The position numbers were made by a program, and so were the translations under genes. The notes beneath the pieces are model-generated. The model searched no databases and had not been told where the DNA came from. It worked only from the letters and a program-made list of their open reading frames with translations. Source: CAWELS01 sp964468205 (GTDB lineage Bacteria > Acidobacteriota > Terriglobia > Bryobacterales > Bryobacteraceae). From it: a stretch of DNA of 59,819 nt. The stretch spans positions 1 to 59,819 of the forward strand of contig CAYXVG010000045.1 of NCBI GenBank assembly GCA_964468205.1. Direction: 5' to 3'. Shown here in pieces: positions 26,414 through 34,426 of this stretch. Within the stretch, counting starts at the first letter, position 1. The number at the start of each line of letters is the position of its first letter.

Positions 26414-27412
26414 TTACTGCTGCTGGTTCCAGACGCACTTACCGTGTTTCCGAAACATGGCCATGTACTTGCCGCCAGCCCAGTTGGCATAGTGCTTGTC
26501 GATGTTGGCGCTCTCCGGCGTGCCCGGGTGGATCATAACGCGGTAGCGGAACCGCCAGGAGCCCTTCGGCTCCAGGGTGAGGGATCCGTCGCGGCTCTCA
26601 TCCCGGAAGAAATCGTGCTCGCCGAAAATGTTGGCGGCGAATAGGCCGTACGCGCGAACGTGCCAGTAGGTGGGATGTTTCGGGTTGCCGGGATGGTCGA
26701 AGATCGCTACTCCGAGCGGCTCTCCGGCGATTTCGCCATAGTAGTCCATCCAGGGAGACGCCTTGCCCCACACGTTTTTCTCGCCGGTTTCTCCGTGGGC
26801 ATTGAGTAGCGTGCCGCCGTTGCGCTCGTTCATCGCGTCGGCCAAACGGATGGCGAACGTGCCTTCCTTGGTGTCGCCGAAGTGGGCTTTCTTCACACCG
26901 GGCAGCGTGATGTCGACGTCCATGATGCGGAGTGCCAGGCCGGTGGAATAGACCGTGGTGACGCGCTCTTCAGTAAGGATGGTCTCGCCCTTCCCATCTT
27001 TCCAATCAAAGACGGTCTTCACCGAGCCTTCGCTTTTTCCGCTCTTTGCGCCGGATACATTTCGCAGCACCACGAAGCCGTATTTGTCGCCGTCGCGGGA
27101 AGGATCGGCGGTCCAGAAGTCGAGTCCGTTCACATCGCCGTGGGTGAACCAGAGGCCGCGATGGTGCGGGTGGTCCTTACTCTCTCCCTCAACGTCCTTC
27201 ATCGGGTAGTGGCGGGTGACCACGGTTCCGGAAGAGGCGTGAATCGGGTAGTAGTAGGGTTTGGTTACCCCTTCCCCTTTCACAATCAGTTCCGTGAATG
27301 GCTTTCCGTCGACGTCAATCACGACACGGTCGTCTTTCGCTGTCACCTTCACCTGCGCGGCCAGTGGAAGACCGGCCACGAGGGCGGTTAGCAGGGCGAT
27401 TACGCGCTTCAT
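26414..27412 (-). CDS. PmoA/DUF6807-like secreted protein
   Basis: A 332-residue protein with a signal peptide ending at LPLAAQ. The motif DHPHHRGLWFTHGDVNG and the flanking GKPFTELIV and YYYPI blocks are those of the DUF6807 (PmoA-like) family, seen beside sugar catabolism genes in acidobacteria, bacteroidetes and planctomycetes. The many His residues suggest a metal site, but no reaction is proven; the PmoA name does not imply methane oxidation. ATG 27412 is used because the signal starts there. It is transcribed away from tatA and toward the DUF1549 gene, 259 bases from it. Confidence 0.85.
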   Translation of the reverse strand: MKRVIALLTALVAGLPLAAQVKVTAKDDRVVIDVDGKPFTELIVKGEGVTKPYYYPIHASSGTVVTRHYPMKDVEGESKDHPHHRGLWFTHGDVNGLDFWTADPSRDGDKYGFVVLRNVSGAKSGKSEGSVKTVFDWKDGKGETILTEERVTTVYSTGLALRIMDVDITLPGVKKAHFGDTKEGTFAIRLADAMNERNGGTLLNAHGETGEKNVWGKASPWMDYYGEIAGEPLGVAIFDHPGNPKHPTYWHVRAYGLFAANIFGEHDFFRDESRDGSLTLEPKGSWRFRYRVMIHPGTPESANIDKHYANWAGGKYMAMFRKHGKCVWNQQQ

Positions 27413-27531
27413 GTCAGCAGTAGACCACATCCGGACGGTCCGGCTCAACAGCGCAACGACGCCGGGGCGCTTGCCGGTTTCCGTTACCCCCCGTTATGAT
27501 GAAGGTGTTCAAGAACTAAGGAGGTTTGTCG

Positions 27532-28071
27532 ATGGGTCCGTTGGGCTGGCAGGAAACGATTGCCATTTTCATCCTCGCCCTGCTCATCTTCGGGCCGCGC
27601 AAGCTGCCGGAGCTGGGCAAGACGATCGGCAAGGCCATGACCGAGTTCCGCCGGGCCTCTAACGAACTGAAGTCGACCTGGAACCGCGAGATGCAGGAAA
27701 TCGAGCGCGAAAGCCAGTCACTGAAGGAAGAGACCCGGAAGATCGGCAATGAGATCACCGCGAGTTACAACGACAGCAGCTCGGGGTATGACTATGACAG
27801 CGAGTACGATTACGAGTACGAAGACTCGTATGACTACGATGCGGGAACCGGCGCGAAGCCGGGATCCAAGAGCGAAAATTCGTCCACTGTAGGCGCATCC
27901 GAGAAACAGGGCGCTGAATCGACGGCTACGAATACCGCGGAAAGTGAAGCCCCCGAGGGCACGGTGGCGGCGACTGAAGAGAAAGCTGCCGCTTCGGAGA
28001 CGCCGGGCAACGACGGCGCCGATGACAACGGGGACCAGTCCACCGCGGGACCGGAGAAGACAACCACCTAG
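27532..28071 (+). CDS. tatA: TatA-like translocase subunit with long acidic tail
   Basis: Twin-arginine translocation component of 179 residues. The membrane helix (about 6-21) is followed by the hinge FGPRKLPELG and an amphipathic helix, all as in TatA/TatB. AAGGAGG lies seven bases before ATG 27532. Beyond residue 80 the protein is unusual: a run of Tyr/Asp/Glu pairs (YDYDSEYDYEYEDSYDYD) and then 80 residues of low-complexity acidic sequence, far longer than normal TatA. A similar, shorter stretch occurs in the TatC gene 38 bases downstream. No separate tatB is present here. It is probably the pore-forming subunit. Confidence 0.92.
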   Translation: MGPLGWQETIAIFILALLIFGPRKLPELGKTIGKAMTEFRRASNELKSTWNREMQEIERESQSLKEETRKIGNEITASYNDSSSGYDYDSEYDYEYEDSYDYDAGTGAKPGSKSENSSTVGASEKQGAESTATNTAESEAPEGTVAATEEKAAASETPGNDGADDNGDQSTAGPEKTTT

Positions 28072-28109
28072 CGTTGCACTCCTAGCCGAATCTCACGTTC
28101 AGGCGAGAC

Positions 28110-29438
28110 ATGGAGCCGGAAGACAATAAGCAGGGTGCGCCAACCCCGCCCGAGGATGGTAGTCCGAAGAAGGAGGAGGAACAAGCTCCTTCTCCTTCGG
28201 ATTCTTCGGCCGGAGACTTGACGGCGCCAGAAGGCGCGGGGCCGGAACAAACGCCGGAAGTTCCCGCGGAGCAAGATGATTCCGGTGGGAAATCCGCGGC
28301 TGACGATAGCGCGAAGTCCGAAGAATCGGCGCCGGAAGAGCCAGCCGCGGGGGCGCCAGACCAAGCCACCGGTGACAAAGAGACCAGTGAAGACCAACTT
28401 TACGATCCGTACGACGATTATGGGGACGACCCATACGCCTACGAAGGATCCGCGGAGGAGGCCGCCGCCGAACAGAAGGCGGTAACCAAGGCCGAGACGC
28501 CGCCTCCACCCCCCACGCCGCCCAAGAAGCAAGAAGTCGAAGACGAGGATGATGCGGACGAGGATGGCATGTTGCGGATGTCCTTCATGGACCATCTGGA
28601 GGAGCTTCGCTCGCGGCTAATCAGATCCCTGATGGGGATTGGCGTTGCCTTCTTTGCAAGCATTGTTTTCGCCAACCAGCTCTGGCTGGTGGTGAGCGAG
28701 CCGGCGATGGACGCTTTACGCACTCTTGGGGTCGACCCCCCGCAGTTGGTGCAAATCAAGCCCATGGAAACGTTCACCACGGTCTGGGTGAAGCTGCCGA
28801 TGCTGACCGCGATTTTCCTCGCCTCGCCCTGGGTTCTGTATCAGGTTTGGGCATTCATCGCGCCAGGGCTCTACAAGCGGGAAAGACATTGGGCGGCCCC
28901 GTTCGTGATCTGTTCCGCCGGGTTGTTCATCCTAGGCGGGATGTTCGCGTATTTCGTCGCATTCCGCTTCGGGCTCACTTTCTTGCTCGGGATCGGCCGC
29001 GACATCAACATCGCGCCATTCGTCTCGATTACCGAATACTTTAATCTCTTTGTTAACGTGACCCTGGGCATTGGCCTGGTCTTCGAGCTACCGATCCTCA
29101 TTTTCTTCCTCACTCTTCTGCGGATCGTGACGCCGGGGTTCCTGGTGCGCAACTCTCGCTACGCCGTGCTCATTATCGTGGTTCTCGCGGCCATTATCAC
29201 ACCCACGCCGGACGTCGTGAACCTGACGCTGTTCTCCGTGCCCATGTGCTTGCTCTATTTTGTGGGCATCTTCGCTGGATATCTGCTAAACCTACATCGG
29301 GATAGGCAGCGTTTTCCCTGGCGGATCATATTACTGATACTGATATTGCTGGTGGTAATTGTGAGCGTCGCGCTATACCTGGCCGTTACGCGATACGGTT
29401 TCCAGATTCAGACTACTTGGCCTTACCTGATCCGGTAG
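28110..29438 (+). CDS. tatC: TatC translocase subunit with acidic N-terminal extension
   Basis: Membrane receptor of the Tat pathway, 442 residues. The TatC core begins near residue 157 (MSFMDHLEELRSRL) and has six membrane segments, including ASPWVLYQVWAFIAPGLY, so it looks intact and should recognise RR signal peptides. The first 150 residues are not part of TatC: they are low-complexity Asp/Glu/Pro/Ala with a YDPYDDYGDDPYAYE patch and a PPPPPTPP run before an EDEDDADED stretch. This is an unusual cytoplasmic extension, mirrored by the acidic tail of TatA upstream. Only one reading frame spans the junction, so it is not an obvious frameshift. Confidence 0.92.
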   Translation: MEPEDNKQGAPTPPEDGSPKKEEEQAPSPSDSSAGDLTAPEGAGPEQTPEVPAEQDDSGGKSAADDSAKSEESAPEEPAAGAPDQATGDKETSEDQLYDPYDDYGDDPYAYEGSAEEAAAEQKAVTKAETPPPPPTPPKKQEVEDEDDADEDGMLRMSFMDHLEELRSRLIRSLMGIGVAFFASIVFANQLWLVVSEPAMDALRTLGVDPPQLVQIKPMETFTTVWVKLPMLTAIFLASPWVLYQVWAFIAPGLYKRERHWAAPFVICSAGLFILGGMFAYFVAFRFGLTFLLGIGRDINIAPFVSITEYFNLFVNVTLGIGLVFELPILIFFLTLLRIVTPGFLVRNSRYAVLIIVVLAAIITPTPDVVNLTLFSVPMCLLYFVGIFAGYLLNLHRDRQRFPWRIILLILILLVVIVSVALYLAVTRYGFQIQTTWPYLIR

Positions 29439-29472
29439 GGTGACCTTATTGATGTCGGGTGGGCCGCTTTGG

Positions 29473-29506
29473 GGGGGCGTGAGTTGAATCGTGCGGCCAT
29501 GCCCCC
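29473..29506. terminator. Weak hairpin between converging genes
   Basis: GGGGGCGTG (29473-29481) can pair with CATGCCCCC (29498-29506) with one G-U pair and a 16-base loop. It lies between tatC and the DMT transporter, which converge, so it could end both transcripts. No T-run follows, and the loop is long, so this is weak evidence. Confidence 0.3.
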
Positions 29507-29517
29507 GGCGGCCTGGG

Positions 29518-30459
29518 TCATGGTTTCTTCACGCCCGCCGTGCGGAGCGGAGATTCCTCTTTCGGCGCCGGTCCTCCAAATCGCTTCACGATCCAAACAC
29601 CGGTGAAGATTACGGCCATGGCCAGCGATTCCCGCCGGCCGAAGGGCTCGCGGTAGAACAGATACCCGAGAACGGCCGCCACCAGGGGGTTCACATACGT
29701 GTGCAGCGTGACAATGGCGACCGGCAGTCTCTTAAGCGCGTAGACGTACGACGTGTAGCCCACGATGGAACCGAAGACCATCAGGTAGATCACAGCGCCA
29801 ACCCCCCGCACGCTCCATTCGGCCGGTTCCTGGCCCGCAGCCAGGGCGGGAATCAGAAAGCCCACTCCCGCCGCGAGTTGTTGGATTGCGCCGTTGACCA
29901 CGACGTTCACATGGCCGATGCGCCGCCGCTGGGCGAGCGAGCCGATGCCCCAACCGATGCAGCCGATCTGGAGCACGATGAATCCCTTCACCACCTCGCC
30001 AGCGAAGCCGGTGGTGATTGCATCCGGACCCACCAGTAGAGCGGCGCCCGTGAGGCCGATCAGGAGGCCGGCGGTTGTTGACAGCTTCAGTTTCTCTCCG
30101 CCCGGAGTCAAGGACTCCATGCCGACCATCCAGAATGGGGAGGTTGTCACCAGCAGGGCGGCGAGGCTGCTCGGGATCCACAGCTCGGCGTAGGTCAGGC
30201 ATCCGTTTCCCACTCCCAGAGTGAGCACGCCAAACAATGCGGCGTACAGGGTATCGCGCCGGTTCGGAAGCTTCAGGCCCGCAACTCGCGAAGCGAGAAG
30301 CAGCACGGCTCCCGAAAGCGTGAAGCGCGTCCCCACCAGCAGCAAGGGAGGAAAGGATTCAAGCGCCATCCGAATTGCCAGATAGGTGGTGCCCCAGAAG
30401 AAGCAGACTGAAGCGAGGGCTACGTAGGCGCCGAACTGTGGATGACGTGTCAAATCCAC
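29518..30459 (-). CDS. DMT family transporter (EamA type)
   Basis: A 313-residue inner-membrane protein with ten predicted helices in two repeated EamA halves (FFWGTTYLAIRMALESFPPL in the first and GWGIGSLAQRR in the second). Such proteins export metabolites or drugs; no substrate can be inferred. The start is GTG 30459, 71 bases from the divergent PfkB gene. The last residues are charged and hydrophilic. The gene converges with tatC. There is no partner on its strand. Confidence 0.9.
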   Translation of the reverse strand: MDLTRHPQFGAYVALASVCFFWGTTYLAIRMALESFPPLLLVGTRFTLSGAVLLLASRVAGLKLPNRRDTLYAALFGVLTLGVGNGCLTYAELWIPSSLAALLVTTSPFWMVGMESLTPGGEKLKLSTTAGLLIGLTGAALLVGPDAITTGFAGEVVKGFIVLQIGCIGWGIGSLAQRRRIGHVNVVVNGAIQQLAAGVGFLIPALAAGQEPAEWSVRGVGAVIYLMVFGSIVGYTSYVYALKRLPVAIVTLHTYVNPLVAAVLGYLFYREPFGRRESLAMAVIFTGVWIVKRFGGPAPKEESPLRTAGVKKP

Positions 30460-30530
30460 AGGTTAGCATTCGCGATCAGAACTTCAATTTCGGTCCGGCA
30501 AAGCCGCCTCCGTCGGTTAGAATATAGTTC

Positions 30531-31460
30531 TTGATTGTCACACTCACGGCCAATCCGGCCATCGATCTGAACTTCACCGCCGATCGACTTGCCTTTGATG
30601 ACCGGGCCTATCTGCAGGAGCGGTCGGAAGCGCCCGGAGGCCGGGGCATCAACGCCTCTCTCGTCCTCCATTCGCTTGGCGTCGAGACGCTGGCAATCGC
30701 CGCTTCCGGGGGCATCACCGGAAAACGCTTCGAGAGTTTTCTCGCCAATGCCGGTTTCGCGGTGGAATTCGTGCAGATCGAGCAGGACATCCGGACCAAC
30801 TACGCCATAACAGACCGGCAGGGGCTGACCGTCAAGCTCGACGAGCAGGGGCCGGTTCTTTCGCCGGGCGAAGTCACCCGGCTACGCGACGCGGTTCTCC
30901 AGCGGCTTCCAGGAGCGGACTGGCTGCTGTTGTCCGGGAGCCTGCCACCGGGCGTGCCCGCGAACTTCTATCAGCAGCTTATTGAGAATGCCGGGAAGCA
31001 CAAAGTTCGCACTCTCCTCGACTGCGGAGGGCAACCGCTCCTAGAGGGCCTGGACGCTCGTCCCACCCTGGTGGCCCCGAACCAGAATGAAGCCGAACAC
31101 GTTCTGGACCGCGCGCTGGTGATGCGCAAGCACTTCCACGAGGCCGCGGCCCAGATTAGTGCGATGGGCGCCGAATCCGTCGTCCTTTCTCTAGGGAGCC
31201 GCGGCGCGACTGTATCCCATCGCGGATCCATCGTCGAAGTGATACCGCCCAGAACTGACGCAGTCTGCCCGATTGGCTCCGGCGACGCCCTCAACGCGGC
31301 GCTCATCTGGGCGGTAACGGAAGGGTGTGATTTCTTCGACGCCGTGCGCTGGGGGGTGGCTGCGGGAACCGCCTCGGCGCGTCTTCCGGGGCTCGAATTC
31401 GCCCGGCTCGATCAAATTCGGGAGGTTTACGCGGAAGTCGAGGTACGGCCGGTCGATTGA
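30531..31460 (+). CDS. PfkB-type hexose kinase (1-phosphofructokinase-like)
   Basis: Cytosolic sugar kinase of 309 residues. It opens with LTANPAIDLN, typical of the FruK/LacC branch, has the substrate motif GGRGINAS, the SGSLPPG and APNQNEAE blocks, and the catalytic motif GSGDA (249-253) with Asp252. It should phosphorylate a phosphorylated hexose with ATP. The only reasonable start is TTG 30531; the TAGAATATAG just upstream could be part of a promoter for a short leader. No PTS gene is adjacent, so its exact substrate is open. It overlaps the small convergent membrane protein gene by 34 bases. Confidence 0.9.
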   Translation: MIVTLTANPAIDLNFTADRLAFDDRAYLQERSEAPGGRGINASLVLHSLGVETLAIAASGGITGKRFESFLANAGFAVEFVQIEQDIRTNYAITDRQGLTVKLDEQGPVLSPGEVTRLRDAVLQRLPGADWLLLSGSLPPGVPANFYQQLIENAGKHKVRTLLDCGGQPLLEGLDARPTLVAPNQNEAEHVLDRALVMRKHFHEAAAQISAMGAESVVLSLGSRGATVSHRGSIVEVIPPRTDAVCPIGSGDALNAALIWAVTEGCDFFDAVRWGVAAGTASARLPGLEFARLDQIREVYAEVEVRPVD

Positions 31461-31687
31461 GGCGGATCCGTGCTCCGGCGCCGCCGCGCGTAGAAAACGT
31501 CGGGCTGCTTCACCCAAGTCTTGATCAGAATCGCGAAGAGGGTGATCAGGCACACCATTGTCGCCGCGGTCCCAATCACCAGATAGTCGGTTGGGCTGGG
31601 GTTCCCGGGAATAAGCTGCGAGAAAATCAGGGCCACCGCTACGAAGACAAGAACGATGCCCAAGCCCAATGCAAGAAATCGGCCCAA
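31427..31687 (-). CDS. Small membrane protein, two helices
   Basis: An 86-residue protein with two hydrophobic segments (about 6-26 and 38-58) and a basic C-terminal tail (FYARRRRS). No family is recognised. It lies 48 bases downstream of the ferredoxin-NADP reductase gene on the same strand and overlaps the convergent PfkB gene at its 3' end. The two-helix pattern and start position are consistent with a real gene. Confidence 0.6.
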   Translation of the reverse strand: MGRFLALGLGIVLVFVAVALIFSQLIPGNPSPTDYLVIGTAATMVCLITLFAILIKTWVKQPDVFYARRRRSTDPPQSTGRTSTSA

Positions 31688-31735
31688 GAAAAGACGGTCT
31701 CCTCAAATAGAGATCGGCGGTTTGGAGCGGGTACC

Positions 31736-32425
31736 TTAGTCGTATTTCTCGAAGACCACGCGCCTTTTCTCGAATCCGAGTTCGCGGAGTTGGCTCCGGA
31801 CCTCGTTCACCATCTCTTTGAGTCCGCAGATATAGACGTCAATATCCCGCCGCTCTCCAATGGCTTCTAGTACATACGGTTGAACGTGGCCCGTTGCGCC
31901 GGTCCATTGTTCGGTCGGGCGGCTCACCACCGGGCAAAAAGCGAAATTCGGATGCTCGCGGGCCATCTGCTCGAACTCCTCCCGATACAAAACTCCCGAT
32001 TCGAAGCGAACGCCCAGCAGCAGGGTATAGTGTTTGCGCGCTTCCCAGATCCGCTGGTCGCGGAACATAGAGCGGAACGGCGCAATCCCGGTGCCGGTTG
32101 CCACGAAGATCGAATCGCTCACCGGTTCCCGAAGCTGGAAGCCCCCCAGCGGACCCTTCATCGGAACGGAGTCGCCCGGCGCCAAGGCGAACAAGTGCGG
32201 GGAAAACGTGCCGAGATTTACTCGGTTCAGGCAGAGCTCAAAACGGTTGCCATCAGGTGCGGAGGCTACCGAGTAGGCGCGCGTCACCTTCTTACCACTC
32301 ACCTCGTCGCTCAGAGACACGAACTGTCCAGGAACGAAGTCGAATTGCCGCACCTCGGATACCTCGAAGACGAAATGGCGAACCTCCGGGCCGATGTCCC
32401 ATTTGTCAAGTAACTTGGCTTGCAG
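31736..32425 (-). CDS. Ferredoxin-NADP(+) reductase-like FAD oxidoreductase, probable CTG start
   Basis: Flavoprotein of 229 residues with a FAD-binding barrel (FVPGQFVSL, then RAYSVASAP) and an NAD(P) domain (FVATGTGIAPFRSM, later YICGLKEMV), ending in a C-terminal FEKYD. It should pass electrons between NAD(P)H and a ferredoxin or similar carrier. The first ATG/GTG/TTG in frame is GTG 32353, which would remove the first strand of the FAD domain. The upstream reading frame continues with residues typical of the family (AKLLDKWDIGPEVRHFVFEV), and a CTG at 32425 has GGGAGG nine bases upstream. I therefore place the start there. The CbiX gene ends 29 bases upstream. Confidence 0.85.
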   Translation of the reverse strand: MQAKLLDKWDIGPEVRHFVFEVSEVRQFDFVPGQFVSLSDEVSGKKVTRAYSVASAPDGNRFELCLNRVNLGTFSPHLFALAPGDSVPMKGPLGGFQLREPVSDSIFVATGTGIAPFRSMFRDQRIWEARKHYTLLLGVRFESGVLYREEFEQMAREHPNFAFCPVVSRPTEQWTGATGHVQPYVLEAIGERRDIDVYICGLKEMVNEVRSQLRELGFEKRRVVFEKYD

Positions 32426-32434
32426 TGTTCCAGA

Positions 32435-32440
32435 CCTCCC
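32435..32440 (-). promoter_or_regulatory. Ribosome binding site deciding a CTG start
   Basis: Read on the minus strand this is GGGAGG, nine bases before CTG 32425. It has no ATG, GTG or TTG at suitable spacing in the reductase frame, so it supports the unusual CTG start of the ferredoxin-NADP reductase-like gene. Confidence 0.55.
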
Positions 32441-32454
32441 AGTTTTGCCGGCGG

Positions 32455-32823
32455 CTATTTGGTGGCTTCGCGGGCTCTTTCGAGCAGCACCTGGACGAGG
32501 GCGGGGTGTCCGTGCATGGCCGCGGCGATATCTACCTGTACACTTGGATAGATGCGCGAGGCCTCCGCCGCGATTCGAGGGAGGTCTTCCGCCGCGTGCC
32601 GGCCCAGGGTGAGGAAGTACGGGAGCACAATCATCCGTTCCACTCCAACTGCGGCGAGGCGGCCCACAACGGTCATCAGGTCCGGCTGCGTACAGTCGAG
32701 GAAAGCCACCTCCACCCGCCCGTATCCGCCAGCCTCCGCCAACTGGCGGGCCACTTCGCGGACGGCCTCGTTAGCGCTCTCCACCCGGGAACCGTGAGCG
32801 AAAAGGATATAGGCGGTTTCCAT
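32455..32823 (-). CDS. cbiX: Sirohydrochlorin chelatase-like, short CbiX/SirB type
   Basis: A 122-residue single-domain class II chelatase that inserts cobalt or iron into sirohydrochlorin. Visible are the N-terminal HGSR catalytic histidine and the second metal-contact histidine in LGRHAAEDLP, with LPYFL before it. The short length matches CbiX-small proteins, which work as homodimers. AGAGAG precedes ATG 32823. It is followed by the ferredoxin-NADP reductase-like gene and preceded by a Cys-rich protein gene 36 bases away, all on the same strand. Metal choice cannot be read. No other siroheme or cobalamin gene is near. Confidence 0.85.
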   Translation of the reverse strand: METAYILFAHGSRVESANEAVREVARQLAEAGGYGRVEVAFLDCTQPDLMTVVGRLAAVGVERMIVLPYFLTLGRHAAEDLPRIAAEASRIYPSVQVDIAAAMHGHPALVQVLLERAREATK

Positions 32824-32859
32824 CTCTCTTTTTCGGATGCCCGGGCTGGGGAGTGCGGA

Positions 32860-33501
32860 TCAAGGAGTCGCGATTACGGGTCCCGCCGGCTCGTGGCCCG
32901 ACCCCGGCGGGGGGCCGAAGTTCATCCGCAGGAAGTCGAGAAAGGCCCGGCTCCGGGGGCGGCCATTGTTCTCATGCAACTCCACGCGCTGCAGGAATAC
33001 CAATACTCCCAGCACATCCTTGTCACGAATGGTGTTCATTCCGGTCTGCTGCGCCATCTGCCGGAGGAACTCTTCGAGCGCCCCGCGCAGGTGCTCTTGC
33101 ACCGCGGCGGCATAGGGGTTCGAGGAGCGGCTCTCGTAGATGATTCCGCTTTCCCGGGTGAGGTACGTCTTGATCATTGCCGCGAGAGCCTCGCGGATAT
33201 CCGTGTCTACGGCGCTGGTTTGGGCCGCACCTTCGAGCACCGCGTGGGCCGTGCGCATGAGCAGCGGCTCATTCTGTCTCAGGAAGCGGTCAGTCACCTC
33301 GATATCCCGGTTCGGGATGTCCTCCGGGGCAACCTGGCGCGGTTTCTCGCGCCGCCTGGCTTCCTGCAGGTATTCGCAGTCCCACGGGCAGTCCACGCTG
33401 ACTTCGCGTTCCTGGCCACAACAAATCGGGCAGATCTCGTTGCGGATGCCCGGGCAGTAGCGCTTTGCCCGCCGCTTCTCACAGATATCGCATAGGTTCA
33501 T
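32860..33501 (-). CDS. Cys-rich putative zinc-binding protein
   Basis: A 213-residue cytosolic protein of no recognised family. The first 42 residues hold eight cysteines (4, 7, 16, 24, 27, 28, 38, 42), including CDIC and CPICC, consistent with one or two zinc sites. The rest is helical, ending in a Pro/Gly-rich tail. It begins six bases after the isomerase gene ends on this strand and is followed by CbiX, so it is likely co-transcribed with them. A nucleic-acid or protein contact via the zinc region is plausible but unproven. An iron-sulfur cluster is an alternative. Confidence 0.75.
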   Translation of the reverse strand: MNLCDICEKRRAKRYCPGIRNEICPICCGQEREVSVDCPWDCEYLQEARRREKPRQVAPEDIPNRDIEVTDRFLRQNEPLLMRTAHAVLEGAAQTSAVDTDIREALAAMIKTYLTRESGIIYESRSSNPYAAAVQEHLRGALEEFLRQMAQQTGMNTIRDKDVLGVLVFLQRVELHENNGRPRSRAFLDFLRMNFGPPPGSGHEPAGPVIATP

Positions 33502-33507
33502 GACAGT

Positions 33508-34386
33508 CTACCCTTCCCAGGAATCAGCCTTCTGGTAGGCGTTGAAGCACTTCTCCAGCCCTTTCAGTCCGGATTCCGACAATCCGTGCTCCATCCCGAT
33601 CATCCCCTGATAGCCCATTTCATGAATCGTTTTGAAGACATTCCGGTAGTTGATCTCGCCCGTGTAAGGCTCTTTCCGCCCGGGCACGTCCCCGGACTGG
33701 AAGTAGCCGATCCAGTTCCAGTGTTTCCGGATGTTGGCGATGAGATTTCCCTCGGATATCTGCTGATGATAGATGTCGAAGAGGATGCGAACCTGCGGGT
33801 GGTTAACACGGCTGATGATCTCTGCGGCGTGCGCGGAGAAGACAACGAAGTAGTCCTTTCCCGTGTCCCGGCTATTGATCGGTTCGAGCGCCAGCATCAG
33901 TTTCGTTCCTTCTACGATGCCGGCGGCCCGCTTGAGCGCCTCGACGCAGTTGCCGGTCTGCTCCTCGTGTGACAAATAATTCACTGTCAAGCCCGTTGTC
34001 ACCGTCGCGGCTTCGTTGCCCATCAGTTCGTGGATTTCCACCGCCTTGCGGACGTCATCGAGAAATCCCGGATGGAACTTCTTGTCCACAAGCGCGTCGG
34101 ACGTCCACCCGCCGGAGTTGACGACGAATACGCCCATTGCCATTCCGAGTTGCTCCCGCTTCTTGCGGAGATCCGCGATTTCCGTCATCGAATGCTGCGG
34201 TAGACTGTTGTATTCAAAGGCTCGGAACCCCCACTCGGCGTAGATCTCAAGTTGGCGGGGAACGGGCAAATCAGGCAGCAGGCCCACGCGCGGGGCGTAC
34301 CGGAGATGATATTGATGCGGCTTTGCCTGGGCGGCAGCCAAGCCGGCTAGCACCGCCCCGTTCAGGAACACACGGCGATCCATCAT
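33508..34386 (-). CDS. Hydroxypyruvate isomerase-like TIM barrel, Tat-exported
   Basis: A 292-residue xylose-isomerase-like TIM barrel. Family metal residues are expected in LALEPINS, ILFDIYHQQ and IGMEHG. The middle block YFQSGDVPGRKEPYTGEINY is typical of hydroxypyruvate-isomerase-like proteins. The N-terminus MDRRVFLNGAV plus a hydrophobic stretch is a Tat signal, unusual for this enzyme class. Start at ATG 34386 rather than the longer in-frame option because the Tat motif begins there. Substrate is unknown. It is first of a minus-strand series with the Cys-rich protein, CbiX and the reductase. Confidence 0.85.
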   Translation of the reverse strand: MMDRRVFLNGAVLAGLAAAQAKPHQYHLRYAPRVGLLPDLPVPRQLEIYAEWGFRAFEYNSLPQHSMTEIADLRKKREQLGMAMGVFVVNSGGWTSDALVDKKFHPGFLDDVRKAVEIHELMGNEAATVTTGLTVNYLSHEEQTGNCVEALKRAAGIVEGTKLMLALEPINSRDTGKDYFVVFSAHAAEIISRVNHPQVRILFDIYHQQISEGNLIANIRKHWNWIGYFQSGDVPGRKEPYTGEINYRNVFKTIHEMGYQGMIGMEHGLSESGLKGLEKCFNAYQKADSWEG

Positions 34387-34426
34387 AGCGGAAACGGAAA
34401 GAACTCCCATCGTATCATTAACATTT

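Noticed and set aside
27412..27531. CCGGACGGTCCGG palindrome between the PmoA-like gene and tatA
   Set aside because: Short and GC-only, with a one-base centre; expected by chance in GC-rich DNA.
28068..28595. A 175-codon minus-strand frame opposite the acidic start of tatC
   Set aside because: It is Arg/Leu/Phe-rich because it is antisense to Glu/Asp/Pro codons; no start signal was seen.
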